Assembly (NCBI RefSeq): GCF_027244095.1 | Contig: NC_069658.1 | Span: forward strand, 262,330,687-262,394,686 | Length of the DNA: 64,000 bases | Origin: Hemicordylus capensis | Lineage: Eukaryota > Chordata > Lepidosauria > Squamata > Cordylidae | Direction: 5' to 3' | Shown here: positions 23,656-33,560 of the stretch, piece after piece | How positions within the stretch are numbered: position 1 is the first letter of the stretch | Layout of the letters: every line of letters starts with the position of its first letter | The notes under the pieces: generated by a model | What the model was told of the DNA's origin: nothing | Databases searched by the model: none | What the model saw: only the letters and a program-made list of their open reading frames with translations | Program-made: the position numbers and the translations under genes

Positions 23656-26600
23656 CTGAAATTTAAAAGTACATAATTATAAATAACACCAGTCAAGCAA
23701 TCGCCCTGTGCAATTCACTAACACTGGATATAAAACCTAGGGTTCATTAACAGGTTACCTGAGAGAGTGCCTTGCTCCATATGTCCTGAACCAGACCTGG
23801 AGATCTTCAGAGGCCCTACTCTGAGTCCCCCCGCCCCCCAAATGAGGAGAGGCGAGTGGCTTCCATGGAGAGGGCCTTTTCAGTGGTGACACACCATTTA
23901 TGGAACAGTCTTCCCCAGTGAGGCTCGCCTGGCATTGTCACTGCTATTTTAGATGCCAGGTGAAGACCTTCCTGTTCACTCAGGCTTTTTAAAATTAGGT
24001 TTTTTTAAAAAAGTTTTTAAAATGTTTGTGTATTGTATGGTGTATTTTATTGTAATTTATTTTGTTCTATGTGTTTTATCTTCTATTGTTGTTCTATTGT
24101 GAGCTGCCCAGAATTTGTTATGGAGCAGCTAACAAATAAAATTTATTTTTATCTTAAAATTAGATGGGACCATTTCACAAAGGAGGAAACAAATTAATGG
24201 CTGTTTGCAGGAGCCTTAGATATTACCCAGCTTGTATCTGAAGTGTGTGCACATCCATGCCCCTAAACTAGTAGCTCTTACAGAATCTTGAGAGTGACTA
24301 TGGATGTTCCAAACAAGCAAGGAGCAGAAAGGACAGGGGAGCTGAGTTTTCTTTTCTCATCCTTGCTTACAATATCCAGAAGTGCATTCAGTTGTGGGAC
24401 TTCTTAAAAAGTGAGAGAAAGTGTTTTTCATCTGCATTTTCTTTCTCCCTGTGTGTTTTGACCTGCTGAAGCCACACAATGAATTCCAAATAGTGAATTC
24501 TAATTTCCACTTAAAGAGCAGGAATGAATAAGGGATAATAAAATCCAGGTAGCCCATGTATTTGGGGAAAAGATGAGAACTATTTGTTTTAAATACCAGT
24601 CTGATACACAGTGCGAGGCTTGGACATGAGGAAATCCAGGTTCAAATATTTACTCTGCTACAAAACTCATTTTTGTGATTTATACCTCACCAAGAAAACC
24701 CTCAAGCCATCTTGGCACCATAAAATGTCCATATCACAGTTTACAATCAGAATAATGCCATAAAGGCAATCCAAATCTTTAACAAAAATTCATCACTGGA
24801 TGGTTTTGGCCTCATCACTATTTCTCAGCATAATGTACTTCAAAGCATTGTGAGGAAAGTTACACATTCATAATAGACCATATGACCAAAGGATAGGTTG
24901 GAAATGAAACAATTTGAATGAAGTTTGCAGTACAAGTTCCCTTAAAGCCAGATTTGGGTGTGCTCAAAAACTGAAGAGAGAGGAACTAATAAAATATTTT
25001 AATATATGAAGATGACAAACAGGGTGCTAGAGAGGCAATGTATGAACAAACTGTAAGTGGCCATTTCCTTACTTGCACTGGGCACAGGTGTAGAAGACCG
25101 TCTGCCCTTCATCGGCAGACCTCATCTGTCGAGTATGGTATACCATGCCCTCATGCCCGCACTGAGGACACTTCCTGTCAATCTAAAAAGTGGAAAAGAC
25201 CTAGATTAGGGTCATTTCTTCTCGGTTTACAGTCACCTGAGACATTTGTGTGGCAGCACCTGTGCAGCTCCTAATAGCATCCCCAGGAATCTGTCAGTTC
25301 CTGTCGGCTGCATAGCCTTCTGTTCCTCTCTGATAGGAACAGAGACTAACTTATCCATCGAATAAATGCCCAAATGCTGTCGCCATAGTTCTTCACTCCC
25401 CACTCCCACAAATATTAATACCATCTCAACTTTATTAGAGTCAGTTTCCCCAAACCCTCTTGCTAATAAACCCCACCCCCCAACTGCAAACAAAATACAT
25501 CCTGGGCAAGATAACACTAAGAGGGCGGAGGAGAAGGGGGATTCGCTATCAACATCCATTTCCAACATCTGCCAGCTCACCATGCCAATGCAAGGAATGC
25601 TGACTTGCTGCAGGTTTCTCTTAGACAGTGATATGATTTACATTGCAATAGCAGACTACCACTAGTGAGCTAGCACACCAGCCTGCTACATGTGGCTTCT
25701 TGGCCTGGAAATGAGTTAATTTTTGAAGTGTGTTAGGTGCTGCTATGGATCATATTGGGCCTTCTTAATATTTATACCATCAATATTTATTAATTTTTAT
25801 AGCTTTTCAACAAGAAGTTCTCAAAGCAGTTTACATAGCAAAAGGAATAAGAGCATGGTTCCCTGTCCTAAAAGGGCTCATGATCTAAAAATAAATGCAA
25901 GGGAAACGTAGCACCGTTTCTCACAATAATTTTGGCAACTAACTCTATTTAGAGATTAAAGGAACAGTGATCTTTGAATGATTTCCTAGAGGCAACTAGA
26001 CTACCATCAATAGAGCTAATCTATTCATATTCCTGTTGACTCACCAAGGGTCCCTTCACCGATTGCCCTTCATCCACTGTTATCTGAGACCTGACATCTA
26101 CCCTGTTGAATGGGATGGATGTATGGATCACTCTCCCTTCAAAATCTGCATGATGAAAATAAATGCATGAAGGATTTAACTCTCTCACAAAACTGGGAGC
26201 AAAGTCTAGGCTTCCTGGCTTGAAAGTTGCCTCAATCCTTTCCCAATGCTACTCTCTCTGTCCATTCCCAAGGTCTATTAGAGAGAAGGCCTCAAACCTC
26301 CAAAAATGCAAATGAAATGGCAAACTCATGTATCAACTGTACCACTTCAGACTGTGGGTTCTCATGATAAAATACTCCCCTCCCACAAAAAGAAAAATGT
26401 AAAAAGGATTCTTATACACCAATCAATCAATCAATCCTTTATTACGGTCAGAGCAGCATAAAGATTCTTATACACAGAAAACTAGGCTAGGCTAGAACCC
26501 TTTCCCCTGTGACAAGGAGTCTCCTTGTTCCAGGAAACTGACCAAATCATTTCTGACTACTCCAGTGCCCAGCCCTGGCTGCACTGCATGTCTTGACTGC

Positions 26601-26774
26601 CACGGGGCACAGCCAAATCATCAGAGAGAAACCCAGGCTCTCACCTTGCACATCGATGGAGAAGGAGCAACAGGGACAGAACACTTTGTCTTGGAGACCG
26701 GGCAAAGGAAGGACAGTGCCACATTCAGGGCAGAAATCAAGTTCTGACTCAAAGCAGGAACCACTTTGCTCCAT
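23631..26774 (-). CDS. POLR1H: POLR1H (RNA polymerase I subunit RPA12, ZNRD1)
   Basis: Complete coding region in four exons: 26774-26645, 26145-26045, 25182-25073 and 23655-23631, with GT/AG junctions and consistent phases. The 121-residue product (human 126) is the small Pol I subunit that supports intrinsic RNA cleavage and termination in the nucleolus. An N-terminal zinc ribbon has C15-x2-C18 and C33-x2-C36 (FCPECG, FCPCC). A variable linker follows (about 44-77). The TFIIS-like C-terminal ribbon has C82-x2-C85 and C110-x2-C113, with the cleavage hairpin RSADE at 98-102 in [15 protein letters not shown]. It ends KFQEKEDS, identical to human. The linker is the most diverged part. PPP1R11 lies 3.6 kb downstream on the same strand, as in mammals. 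No defect seen. Confidence 0.97.
23740..24140 (+). mobile_element. L2/CR1-group LINE 3' fragment in POLR1H intron 3
   Basis: The + strand contains decayed remnants of an RT C-terminus ([15 protein letters not shown] in one frame) followed by a T-rich 3' UTR and GAGCTGCCCAGAATTTG ... AACAAATAAAAT. It is inserted antisense to POLR1H. Several frame breaks. Confidence 0.6.
25073..25182 (-). CDS. POLR1H: POLR1H coding exon 3
   Basis: Acceptor CACTTTTTAG, donor TGCAA|GTAAGG. Encodes [12 protein letters not shown] through YTCAQC plus two bases of the next lysine: nearly the whole TFIIS-like zinc ribbon with RSADE. Confidence 0.97.
25745..25900 (-). repeat. Retroposon 3' end in POLR1H intron 2
   Basis: The + strand reads GTTCTCAAAGCAGTTTACAT and AAGGGCTCATGATCT, i.e. 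the reverse complement of the L2-type tail common in this window. Confidence 0.6.
26045..26145 (-). CDS. POLR1H: POLR1H coding exon 2 (linker)
   Basis: Acceptor ATGCAG, donor CCCTTG|GTGAGT. Encodes D-FEGRV...VKGPL, the linker between the ribbons. It has no internal ATG, so only the splice sites and phase reveal it. FEGRV and GPL align with FEGKV and GPV of mammals. The middle differs markedly. Confidence 0.92.
26645..26774 (-). CDS. POLR1H: POLR1H coding exon 1
   Basis: The exon starts at 26779 after a pyrimidine-rich acceptor ending TCCTCAG, five bases before the ATG. Encodes [19 protein letters not shown] through IDVQ plus one base. Donor CAAG|GTGAGA. Human starts three codons earlier (MSVM). 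Here an in-frame upstream ATG is lacking within the exon, so MEQ is the start. Confidence 0.95.
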
Positions 26775-26849
26775 AATTACTGAGGAAAGCAGAGTCTGTA
26801 TTAGAGGGGGAAACACACATGCAGATATGAAAATGGCAGGTGATCCCGG

Positions 26850-27005
26850 GGCCATAGCTCAGTGGTATAGCATCCACTTTACATGCAGAAGGTCCCCGTG
26901 GCAGCATCTCCAAGCAGAATTGGGAAAGGCTCCTGTCTGATGCCCTGAAGAGCTACTGCCATTCAGTACAGATACTACTGAACTAGATGGAATAATGGCC
27001 TGTCT
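26850..27005 (+). repeat. tRNA-derived SINE (family B)
   Basis: The head CCATAGCTCAGTGGTATAGC has a good A box. The body reads GGGAAAGGCTCCTGTCTGA and a diverged tail follows. It lies just upstream of the POLR1H first coding exon. Confidence 0.8.
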
Positions 27006-27224
27006 TTAGTGAAGATTCTGGGACCCTGTGTGGCATCTCCCTTGGATGGCATGCCAGCTGGATCTATTTCCATCCATACTGATCATTTTTCCTGAACAAC
27101 CATTCACTGTACAACATATTCAAATCCAAAGTGGATTTGATGGCAGTATCATGCAGTGTGTGCACACATGCATTCAGAGTGTATTCATTCACTCTGAATG
27201 CATTCAGAGTGGATGCATTCAGAG

Positions 27225-27760
27225 CCTTCCTGATTCAACCTGGGAAGAGCAAGATTCAACAGGGAAGAGCAGAAGGTTTCAAGTTCCCTCCCTGGCTTCT
27301 TCAAGATAGGACAAGATTTATTTTTTTTTAATAGGACAAGATTTTTTATTGAACCAACAAACTACCAAAGCATGCAGTATGTTGCCAAAGCACAATTACA
27401 TACAAAGTGGTTGTTTGTACATGATATATCTACAAAGATTTACACACAATGATTTGGAAACCCACAAGGTTATGAAGTATATGCAGGTAGTACTGTAACT
27501 CAGGGGTGGGGGATTTCAAGGCACATCAGGTAATGGGGGGGGTACATCCAACATCTATTTCCACAATTTGTCCCATTGCTGTTTAGAAGAGCTACTCTTG
27601 TCTTTTTGCACATAACCATACAAACTTTCCCAGAAGAGATTTACTGAGAGAGATTCCTGCCTGCAACCTTGGAGAAGCCGCTGCCAGTCTGTGAAGTTGT
27701 CTACTGAGCTAGATAGACCAATGGTCTGACTCAGTATATGGCAGTTTCCTATGTTCCTAA
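27225..27760 (+). repeat. SINE family B copy split by a later insertion
   Basis: 27.23-27.31 kb carries GGTTTCAAGTTCCCTCCCTGG and 27.64-27.76 kb carries GAGAAGCCGCTGCCAGTCTG to GGCAGTTTCCTATGTTCC. These halves are contiguous in the copy at 34.6-34.75 kb. About 330 bp of AT-rich sequence interrupts them. Confidence 0.65.
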
Positions 27761-27852
27761 CCTTAGCAAGATAACTGAATGGACAACAAAGAACTTGTGT
27801 GAGTGCACACACCTTAAAGGGAATACCAGTTAGTGCTAACAGATTAGTAATG

Positions 27853-27950
27853 GCAGAGGTTCCCAATCTTGGGTCCCCAGATGTTACTGGACTCCAACTT
27901 CCATCACCCACAGCCAATTGTGGGATAACCCCTGGGATAGACCTATCCTT
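27853..27950. repeat. Foldback MITE, decayed
   Basis: The left arm AGGTTCCCAATCTTGGGTCC and core CCAGATGTTACTGGACTCCA match the CAG...CTG foldback family. The right arm is degraded. Confidence 0.6.
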
Positions 27951-28559
27951 TTCCAAAACTCACAGTAACCCTTCCACTTTCCTATGCCCACAGTTCTCAA
28001 AGAGGACAGCTGTCAGCTGGTGTCCCTAAGAAGTCAAAGGTTAGGGTTAGACACCTATTTAATGCAGGGGAAAACCAAAACAACAAGAAGTGTTTCCAAA
28101 TGGTAACTAATTTCACAACAGTAAGGAATAGTCTGTGCAGACTATTGTGTGAGCAGACAACACAATAGACTAGTAATGCTGTCCTAGCTGTCTGCAGTAT
28201 TACATTTTGTTTTTAACGGCAGTTCTCTCTTTTATGGTTATTTTTTATTGCTTCCATTACTTCTTGTATAGAGTCCTGGGATCTCCAGTATATCCGAAGG
28301 TATAGGAAGGTACCATCCTGCTCCAGCTTTCAGTGGTGATATGTTTCTACTACTGCCGAGCACTCTAAAATTAACACAACCCCATCACCGAGTCAGAAGC
28401 AGACCTTCCACTACTATTTAAAGTTTAGAACATTTAATAGTTGAGTACAGTTGATTACGGCACTTAATCAATCAATCACATTGGTATGGAGAATTTCTAA
28501 AAGTGCCACTTCTTTCACTGCTGTAGCCTCATGAGAGAGAGACTGATTCCTTTGGTGTA

Positions 28560-28962
28560 ATTCAGGGGCGTCACCACCCCAGGCAGATTTACTTACCGAG
28601 TTCAACAGAACAACACCCTACTAAGGCGGATTAGTATAGCAGCCTTAAGGTCACGGGAACTAAAGTTCTGTATCAGATCAGACAGCATAGACAACACTGT
28701 TTTCCTCCACCAACATCACACTCCGTTCTCATTCACTTACCTATTTGATTCCAGTTCCTTCTTACAGCACAAGCAGCACGTGCTTGTAAAGACTATTGCT
28801 TTCCTGGATAGACAAGCTTAATAGCCCAGAGCGTCCACGTTTCAAAAGCAGTAGAGAAACCAAAACGAGATAGAGTGTCTCCATCCTTGGAGTCCTTCTC
28901 CTTTTCACAACATTCGCCCACGTTGCGCCTAGATTGCGTATTACACCGTGAGGTGGAGCAAT
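28560..28962 (-). promoter_or_regulatory. Candidate POLR1H promoter and 5' non-coding exon
   Basis: Non-repetitive sequence upstream of the coding exons, bounded by a SINE on the right. On the minus strand it has strong donor sites CTCG|GTAAGT at about 28.60 kb and ATAG|GTAAGT at about 28.73 kb, plus CpG-containing sequence at 28.88-28.96 kb. Because coding exon 1 has an acceptor right before its ATG, an upstream untranslated exon must exist. This is the best place for it, by inference only. Confidence 0.35.
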
Positions 28963-29215
28963 TCTATTGAAGTGAGCGGTCAAGTCGGTGTCTACTTCTG
29001 GCGATCACAGAGCTCTGTGGTTGTCTTTGGTAGAATACAGGAGGAGTTTACCCTTGCCATCTCCCGCGCAGTGTGAGATGATGCCTTTCAGCACCTTCCT
29101 ATATCGCTGCTGCCCGATATAGGTGTTTCCCGTATTCTGAGGGAAACACACCCGCGGGGATTCGAACCAACTTAGGCAGGTTACTTTCCCCGTTGCGCCA
29201 TTAGATGCGGAATGA
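28963..29215 (-). repeat. tRNA-derived SINE (family A)
   Basis: Reverse orientation: the B box GGTTCGAATCCCCGC and the GCAGCAGCGATATAGGAAG block read on the minus strand. The tail corresponds to the GACTTGACGGCACAC-type end. It carries an extra TTTCCCTCAGAATACGGGAA segment between head and body. Confidence 0.82.
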
Positions 29216-29679
29216 TCCTATACATGGCTACAAAGAATAAGGCCCGCTGTGTTCAGCGGTAAAGCTGAAGTCTATACAAACTTGCTTGGGCATAAGACCC
29301 GTTGAATACAGACTTCCTTTCCAATAAAAATGCATACGACCAAGCCACGCAGTTGCAATCTTACACATACGCGCTTCAGTGGAGTAAGTTGAATTCATAT
29401 CATTGGACCTTATTTCTGAATACAGTAAACATGCTTTGGAGCAGGGTGTGCTTTTCCACTCTTCTTTTGTCTTCAGATTAAGATTGTACCTTTTGTATGG
29501 TCATTGTTTTTATGCTATAAATATGCTAAACAAATTAATAGGCAGAAATTAACTAGATCCAGTTTTTTTCCGGCAAACTAAGCTTCAGCTGTCTGCCGGT
29601 TAAGAAACTAAAGCTGCTGCACTATAGTCCATTTTTAAAAGCGGCAAGAAACTATTCATTGTGCAGTAGGTGTTCCTCC

Positions 29680-29834
29680 ATCATCATCATCATCATCATC
29701 ATCAATTAATGAAACCTCAATTCTCTTTATTTAGCAGGGGGAGAGCAACTGGCCCTATCCATCCCCAGCACAGCATCCCTCCAGTGGCTGTTGCTGGTGT
29801 CTATCTTATGTTTCTTTTTTAGATTGAGCCTTTT

Positions 29835-29892
<58 letters not shown>

Positions 29893-29945
29893 ATAAAATA
29901 AATTGTATTATTATTATTATTATTATTATATAATCATAATAATAA
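29680..29945. repeat. (ATC)n and (AAT)n/(ATT)n simple repeats with a retroposon tail
   Basis: (ATC)n at about 29.68-29.70 kb, a GAGAGCAACT-family retroposon end at 29.73-29.83 kb, then about 100 bp of AAT/TTA units. The adjacent LINE tail starts right after it. Confidence 0.85.
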
Positions 29946-30140
29946 GATCTACAAATTGAAATTGAAAGGCTGTGGCAGAAAAAGACCAAAATAATCCCAG
30001 TGGTAATTGGCGCCCTGGGTGCAGTTCCAAAAGACCTTGAAGAGCACCTCAACACCATAGGGGCCACAGAAATCACTATCGGCCAATTACAAAAAGCAGC
30101 TTTACTGGGAACAGCCTATATTCTGCGACGATATCTATAA
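29946..30140 (+). mobile_element. LINE reverse-transcriptase C-terminal fragment, R4/Dong-like
   Basis: An open 64-codon stretch without an ATG, ending at a TAA: IEIERLWQKKT, then IIPVVIGALGAVPKDLEEHL, then IGQLQKAALLGTAYILRR. The pattern PVVIGALG...LQKAALLGTA.ILR is the conserved end of a non-LTR retrotransposon polyprotein. I place it in the R4/Dong or a related clade from memory, not from a search. The remaining 3' UTR runs to about 30.24 kb and ends in AATAATAAT. Confidence 0.65.
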
Positions 30141-30244
30141 CAATTGACAATAAAATTCTGGCATCCCAGGTCCTTGGGAAGGACTCGATGTCTGGATAAA
30201 ACAAACCAGTCAATAACACCTGTCTGACTGTGTAAACAAGAAAT

Positions 30245-30485
30245 AATAATAATAATAATTCAATTTCTATACCGCCCTTCCAAAAATGGCTCAGGGCGGT
30301 TTACATAGAGAACTAATAAATAAATAAGATGGATCCCTGTCCCCAAAGGGCTCACAATCTAAAAGAAACATAAGATACACACCAGCAACAGTCACTGGAG
30401 ATACTGTGCTGGGGGTGTAGAGGGCCAGTTACTCTCCCCCTGCTAAATAAAGAGAATCACCACGGTAAAAGGTGCCTCTTTGCCA
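30245..30485 (-). repeat. L2-tailed retroposon
   Basis: The + strand shows CAATTTCTATACCGCCCTTC, GGCTCAGGGCGGTTTACATA, AAAGGGCTCACAATCTAAAA and CTCCCCCTGCTAAATAAAGA, i.e. a minus-strand copy ending at the left. Confidence 0.75.
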
Positions 30486-30559
30486 AGTTAGCAGGGTTTA
30501 ACCTATATAGACCCGGGGTGGGGGGGTTATATATAGGGATCCATCTATATAGTTAATTC

Positions 30560-31065
30560 TCTAAGGCATACCCGTAGCTAATCCCATGAGTGGCAGCTCT
30601 TGCAAGAGTTTGCAAGCAGCTGCCAGACAGCTGCGGGTATGCTGCTGCTGCTGGCCGGCGGCGAGGGAAACTTCTGCCAAAGGGCTGGCCACCAGGCGAA
30701 GAAAAGCGCCACCACTAGGCCGGTCTGCGAGGGAAAGCACCTGCCTGGCCGGCCAGCAGCAACTTGAAGCTCCCCGGCCGGGCCGGGCCGGGCCAGGCCA
30801 ACCAAGGAGGGAAAGCACCGTCCAGGCCTGTGGGCAGGGAGGAAATGTGCCGGGCACCGTCCAGTCCAGTGGGTGGGGAGGGAAGGGAAAGGAAAGCAGA
30901 CTGGGAGGGGGAGAACGGACTAGGGCTGAAGGCAGGGGTGGGGAAGAACGGACTGGGGTTGAAGGGAGGGAGGAGAGGAAGGGAGGACTAGTTGTGCAGA
31001 TTTTATATCTATGTAAACCACTTTAGGGACTTTTGTTGAAAAGCAGTATATAAATATTTGTCATA
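30560..31065 (+). repeat. GC-rich retroposon-like segment
   Basis: A GC-rich, CpG-bearing block (GGCCGGGCCGGGCCGGGCC at about 30.78 kb) and purine-rich GGGAGG stretches lead into ATCTATGTAAACCACTTTAG and AGCAGTATATAAATATTT. That tail is the LINE-mobilised 3' end seen elsewhere here. It may be a retroposed composite. The reading frame across it has no recognised family. Confidence 0.4.
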
Positions 31066-31214
31066 ATTGTTTTCTTCTTCTTCATGTTTTTGTGTGGACT
31101 GGAGATCTTCCTGAAAGTTCTTTTTAAAGCTGGTGTAAATGTGATTATGAAGATTTCCTTATTGGATATTGTTCGCAGTATAATCGGTGGCAAGTCCAAT
31201 ACATGACCCTTTAA

Positions 31215-31290
31215 TTTTTTAATTTTTTTTATTATTTTTACATTTCTATACCGCCTTTCGTTAAAAGAAAACCCCAAGGCGGTGGGGTGT
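31215..31290 (-). repeat. L2 3' end
   Basis: TACATTTCTATACCGCCTTT and ACCCCAAGGCGGT on the + strand are the reverse complement of the 3' UTR of the L2-group copy at 7.37-7.44 kb. Confidence 0.75.
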
Positions 31291-31324
31291 ATGTGTGTTT
31301 GTGTGTGTGTTTTCCTTAAATGTA

Positions 31325-31530
31325 CAGGTTGTGTTGTATGGTGGTTAGAGTGTTGGATTAGGACTGAGAAGACCCAAATTCATAATCCCCATTCAGCCAT
31401 GAAATTAACTGAATGACCCTAGGGCAGTCACTTATCTACTTCGCAGGGTTGCTGTGGGAATAAACATAACTCTGTACACTGCTCTGGGATCTTTGGAGGA
31501 AGACCAGGATATAAATGTAAATAAATAAAT
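31325..31530 (+). repeat. tRNA-derived SINE (family C)
   Basis: Head GGTGGTTAGAGTGTTGGATT, body TCGCAGGGTTGCTGTGGGAA, end GGATCTTTGGAGGAAGACCA, AATAAATAAAT tail. Confidence 0.8.
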
Positions 31531-31814
31531 AAAATTAATATAACTTTGAGTGGCTTACCAAAAACAAACAAACTTTAAAATAATACAATAATTAAAATCT
31601 AGCAAATCCACCATTTAAAACACACAGGGAGCCACGGCCCTCGGGGCCTGGCTCAGGCCCGCAGCCCCTCCCCCGTTTTGAATCCCTCCCTTCCTGTTTT
31701 TGACACCATTAATAGCAAGTATGCCATTGTTATATCTGGTATCAGGAGGTCCACATGTTTGTGAAGGAAACTGTTGAGGATGCAGGTGGTAAGCAAAGGG
31801 GTGCCATTTCATAG

Positions 31815-31896
31815 GTCAGGATGGCTGAGTGGTCTAAGGTACCAGAGATCAGTGGTGTATGCCTGGTTATTCTGATCTCTTTGGAGGCTCCTGACA
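31815..31896 (+). pseudogene. tRNA-Leu pseudogene (array copy 1)
   Basis: Begins GTCAGGATGGCTGAGTGGTC (intact A box and 5' acceptor strand) and ends TCCTGACA. The T arm with the B box is deleted and the anticodon region is altered, so it cannot fold as a tRNA. Its flanks match copies 3 and 6, showing that it belongs to the duplicated unit. Confidence 0.75.
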
Positions 31897-32124
31897 ACCT
31901 TCTTTTGGCAAAGTCTAAGAAGTTATCTCAATGTGCTTCCCGAGGCAGAGGAAATGGAAATGGGTGAGGTGGGTGAGGTGGCTAATTGCTTGGCCAAGTG
32001 TAGGTATGAGCGGAAATGCAGAAGTGCCAGGCTTTTGATGCTGGTTGCAGAGTCTGATGGATGGAGCCGAGGACTGGCGTGGACTTTCCCAATTTCTGGA
32101 CAACAGAGAGGGCTTTTGCAATGT

Positions 32125-32233
32125 GTCAGGATGGCCGAGTGGTCTAAGGCGTCAGACTCAAGGCACAACATTACACATGTCTGGGTGTTCTGGTCTCCAA
32201 AGGGAGTGGTGGGTTCAAATCCCACTCCTGACA
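32125..32233 (+). tRNA. tRNA-Leu (CAA), intron-containing
   Basis: Full cloverleaf: the acceptor GTCAGGA pairs with TCCTGAC; the D arm with A box is TGGCCGAGTGG. The anticodon arm TCAGA-CT-CAA-G is followed by an intron of about 25 nt before TTCTGG. The long leucine variable arm is GTCTCCAAAGGGAGTGG and the T arm is GGTTCAAATCC. A Pol III terminator of five T lies at 32240-32244. Sequence and intron position agree closely with vertebrate tRNA-Leu-CAA genes, which normally carry an intron just 3' of the anticodon. This is the only copy in the array with no evident defect. Confidence 0.93.
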
Positions 32234-32261
32234 AATGACTTTTTGCCCTTTCCCCCAAGAA

Positions 32262-33470
32262 GCTCATAAGAACATAGTGAGAGACTTGCTGGATCTAGTC
32301 CAGCACCCTGTTTCCCACAGTGGCCCACCAGATGCCTCTGGGAAGCCACAACGAGAAGATGAAGGCATGTCCCCTCTCCTGCTGTTGCTCCCCTGCAGCT
32401 GATATTCAGAGGCATCCTGCCTCTGAAACTGAATGTAGGCTATAGCCAAGTTGCCAACAAGACTAGTAGCCATCGATAGGCTCTTCTTCCATGAATTTGT
32501 CTAAACCCTGCTGTAAGCTATCTAAGCAGGTAGTAATCACCACATCCTATGACAGAGGATTCCATAGACCATTTATGCGCTGTATGAAGAAGTACTTCCT
32601 TTTTTGTTCATCCTAAATTTCCTAGCAATCAGTTTCATGGGATGATCCCTGGTTCTAGTGTTATGAGAGAGAGAGAAGAACTACTCCCTATCTATTGTCT
32701 CTTAGTCACCTTTTTCTGAACTAAAAAACCTCAGATTTTGTAGACTTATCTTGTAAGGAAGGTGTTCTAGCCCCCTAATAACCTTGGTTGCCCTCTTCTG
32801 CATCTTTTCCAGTTCTACAAATCTTTTTGATATATGGTGACTAGAACCGTACACGGTATTCTAATTTGGCTGCACCACAGATTTGTATAAAGGTATTATA
32901 ATATTAGCAGTTTTATTTTCAATCCCCTTCCTATTGATCCCAAGCATGGAATTTGCCTTTTTCACAGTTGCTGCATATTTCCCATGAGCTGTGTCCACCA
33001 CAATACCAAGATCTGTCTCCTGGTCAATCACAGACAACTCAGACCCCATCAGTGTAAATGTGAAGCTGGGGTTTTTTTTGCTCCAATATGCATCACTTTA
33101 CATTTAACTGCATTTGCACTTTGTTGTTTACTCACCCAGTCAGAGACATCCTTTTGGAGCTCCTCACAATTTCACGACCCTAAATAGTTTTGTGTCATCT
33201 GAAAATTTGGGCACCTTGCTGCTTACCTCAATTTCTAGATCATTTATGAATAAATAAAAAGGCACTGGTCCCAATATAGAACCCTGGAGGACCCCACACA
33301 TCTTATATCTCTCCATTGTGAAAAATGGTCCATATATTCCTACTCTCTGTCCTTCAACCAGTTTCAAATCCATGAATGAACCTGTCCCCTAAGCCCTTGA
33401 CTGCTAAGTTTACTCAAGAGCCATTGATGAGGGACCTTGTTAAAAGCTTTTTGAAAGTCCAAGCATCCAC
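32262..33470 (-). mobile_element. CR1-group LINE fragment inside the tRNA array
   Basis: Minus-strand ORF2 remnants: GSILGPVPFYLFINDLEIEV, then KFSDDTKLFRVVKL (RT active-site region), GSELSVIDQETDLGIVVD and KANSMLGINRKGIENK. Its 3' end is at about 32.26 kb, 30 bp from the tRNA-Leu gene. Many frame breaks; 5' truncated. Confidence 0.85.
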
Positions 33471-33560
33471 ATGCTTGCTGAAACTCTCAAAAGACTCCTA
33501 AAAGTTAGTGAGAGAAAAATAAATTTTGCGGAAGCCATGCTGGATCTGTATCACTTCCTG

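Noticed and set aside
28540-28640. Possible snRNA gene because of the ATTTACTTACC string
   Set aside because: The rest does not match U1 or other snRNAs. The string reads better as a minus-strand splice donor.
30586-31026. 146-codon frame in the GC-rich block
   Set aside because: Purine-rich low-complexity sequence without family similarity, running into a retroposon tail.
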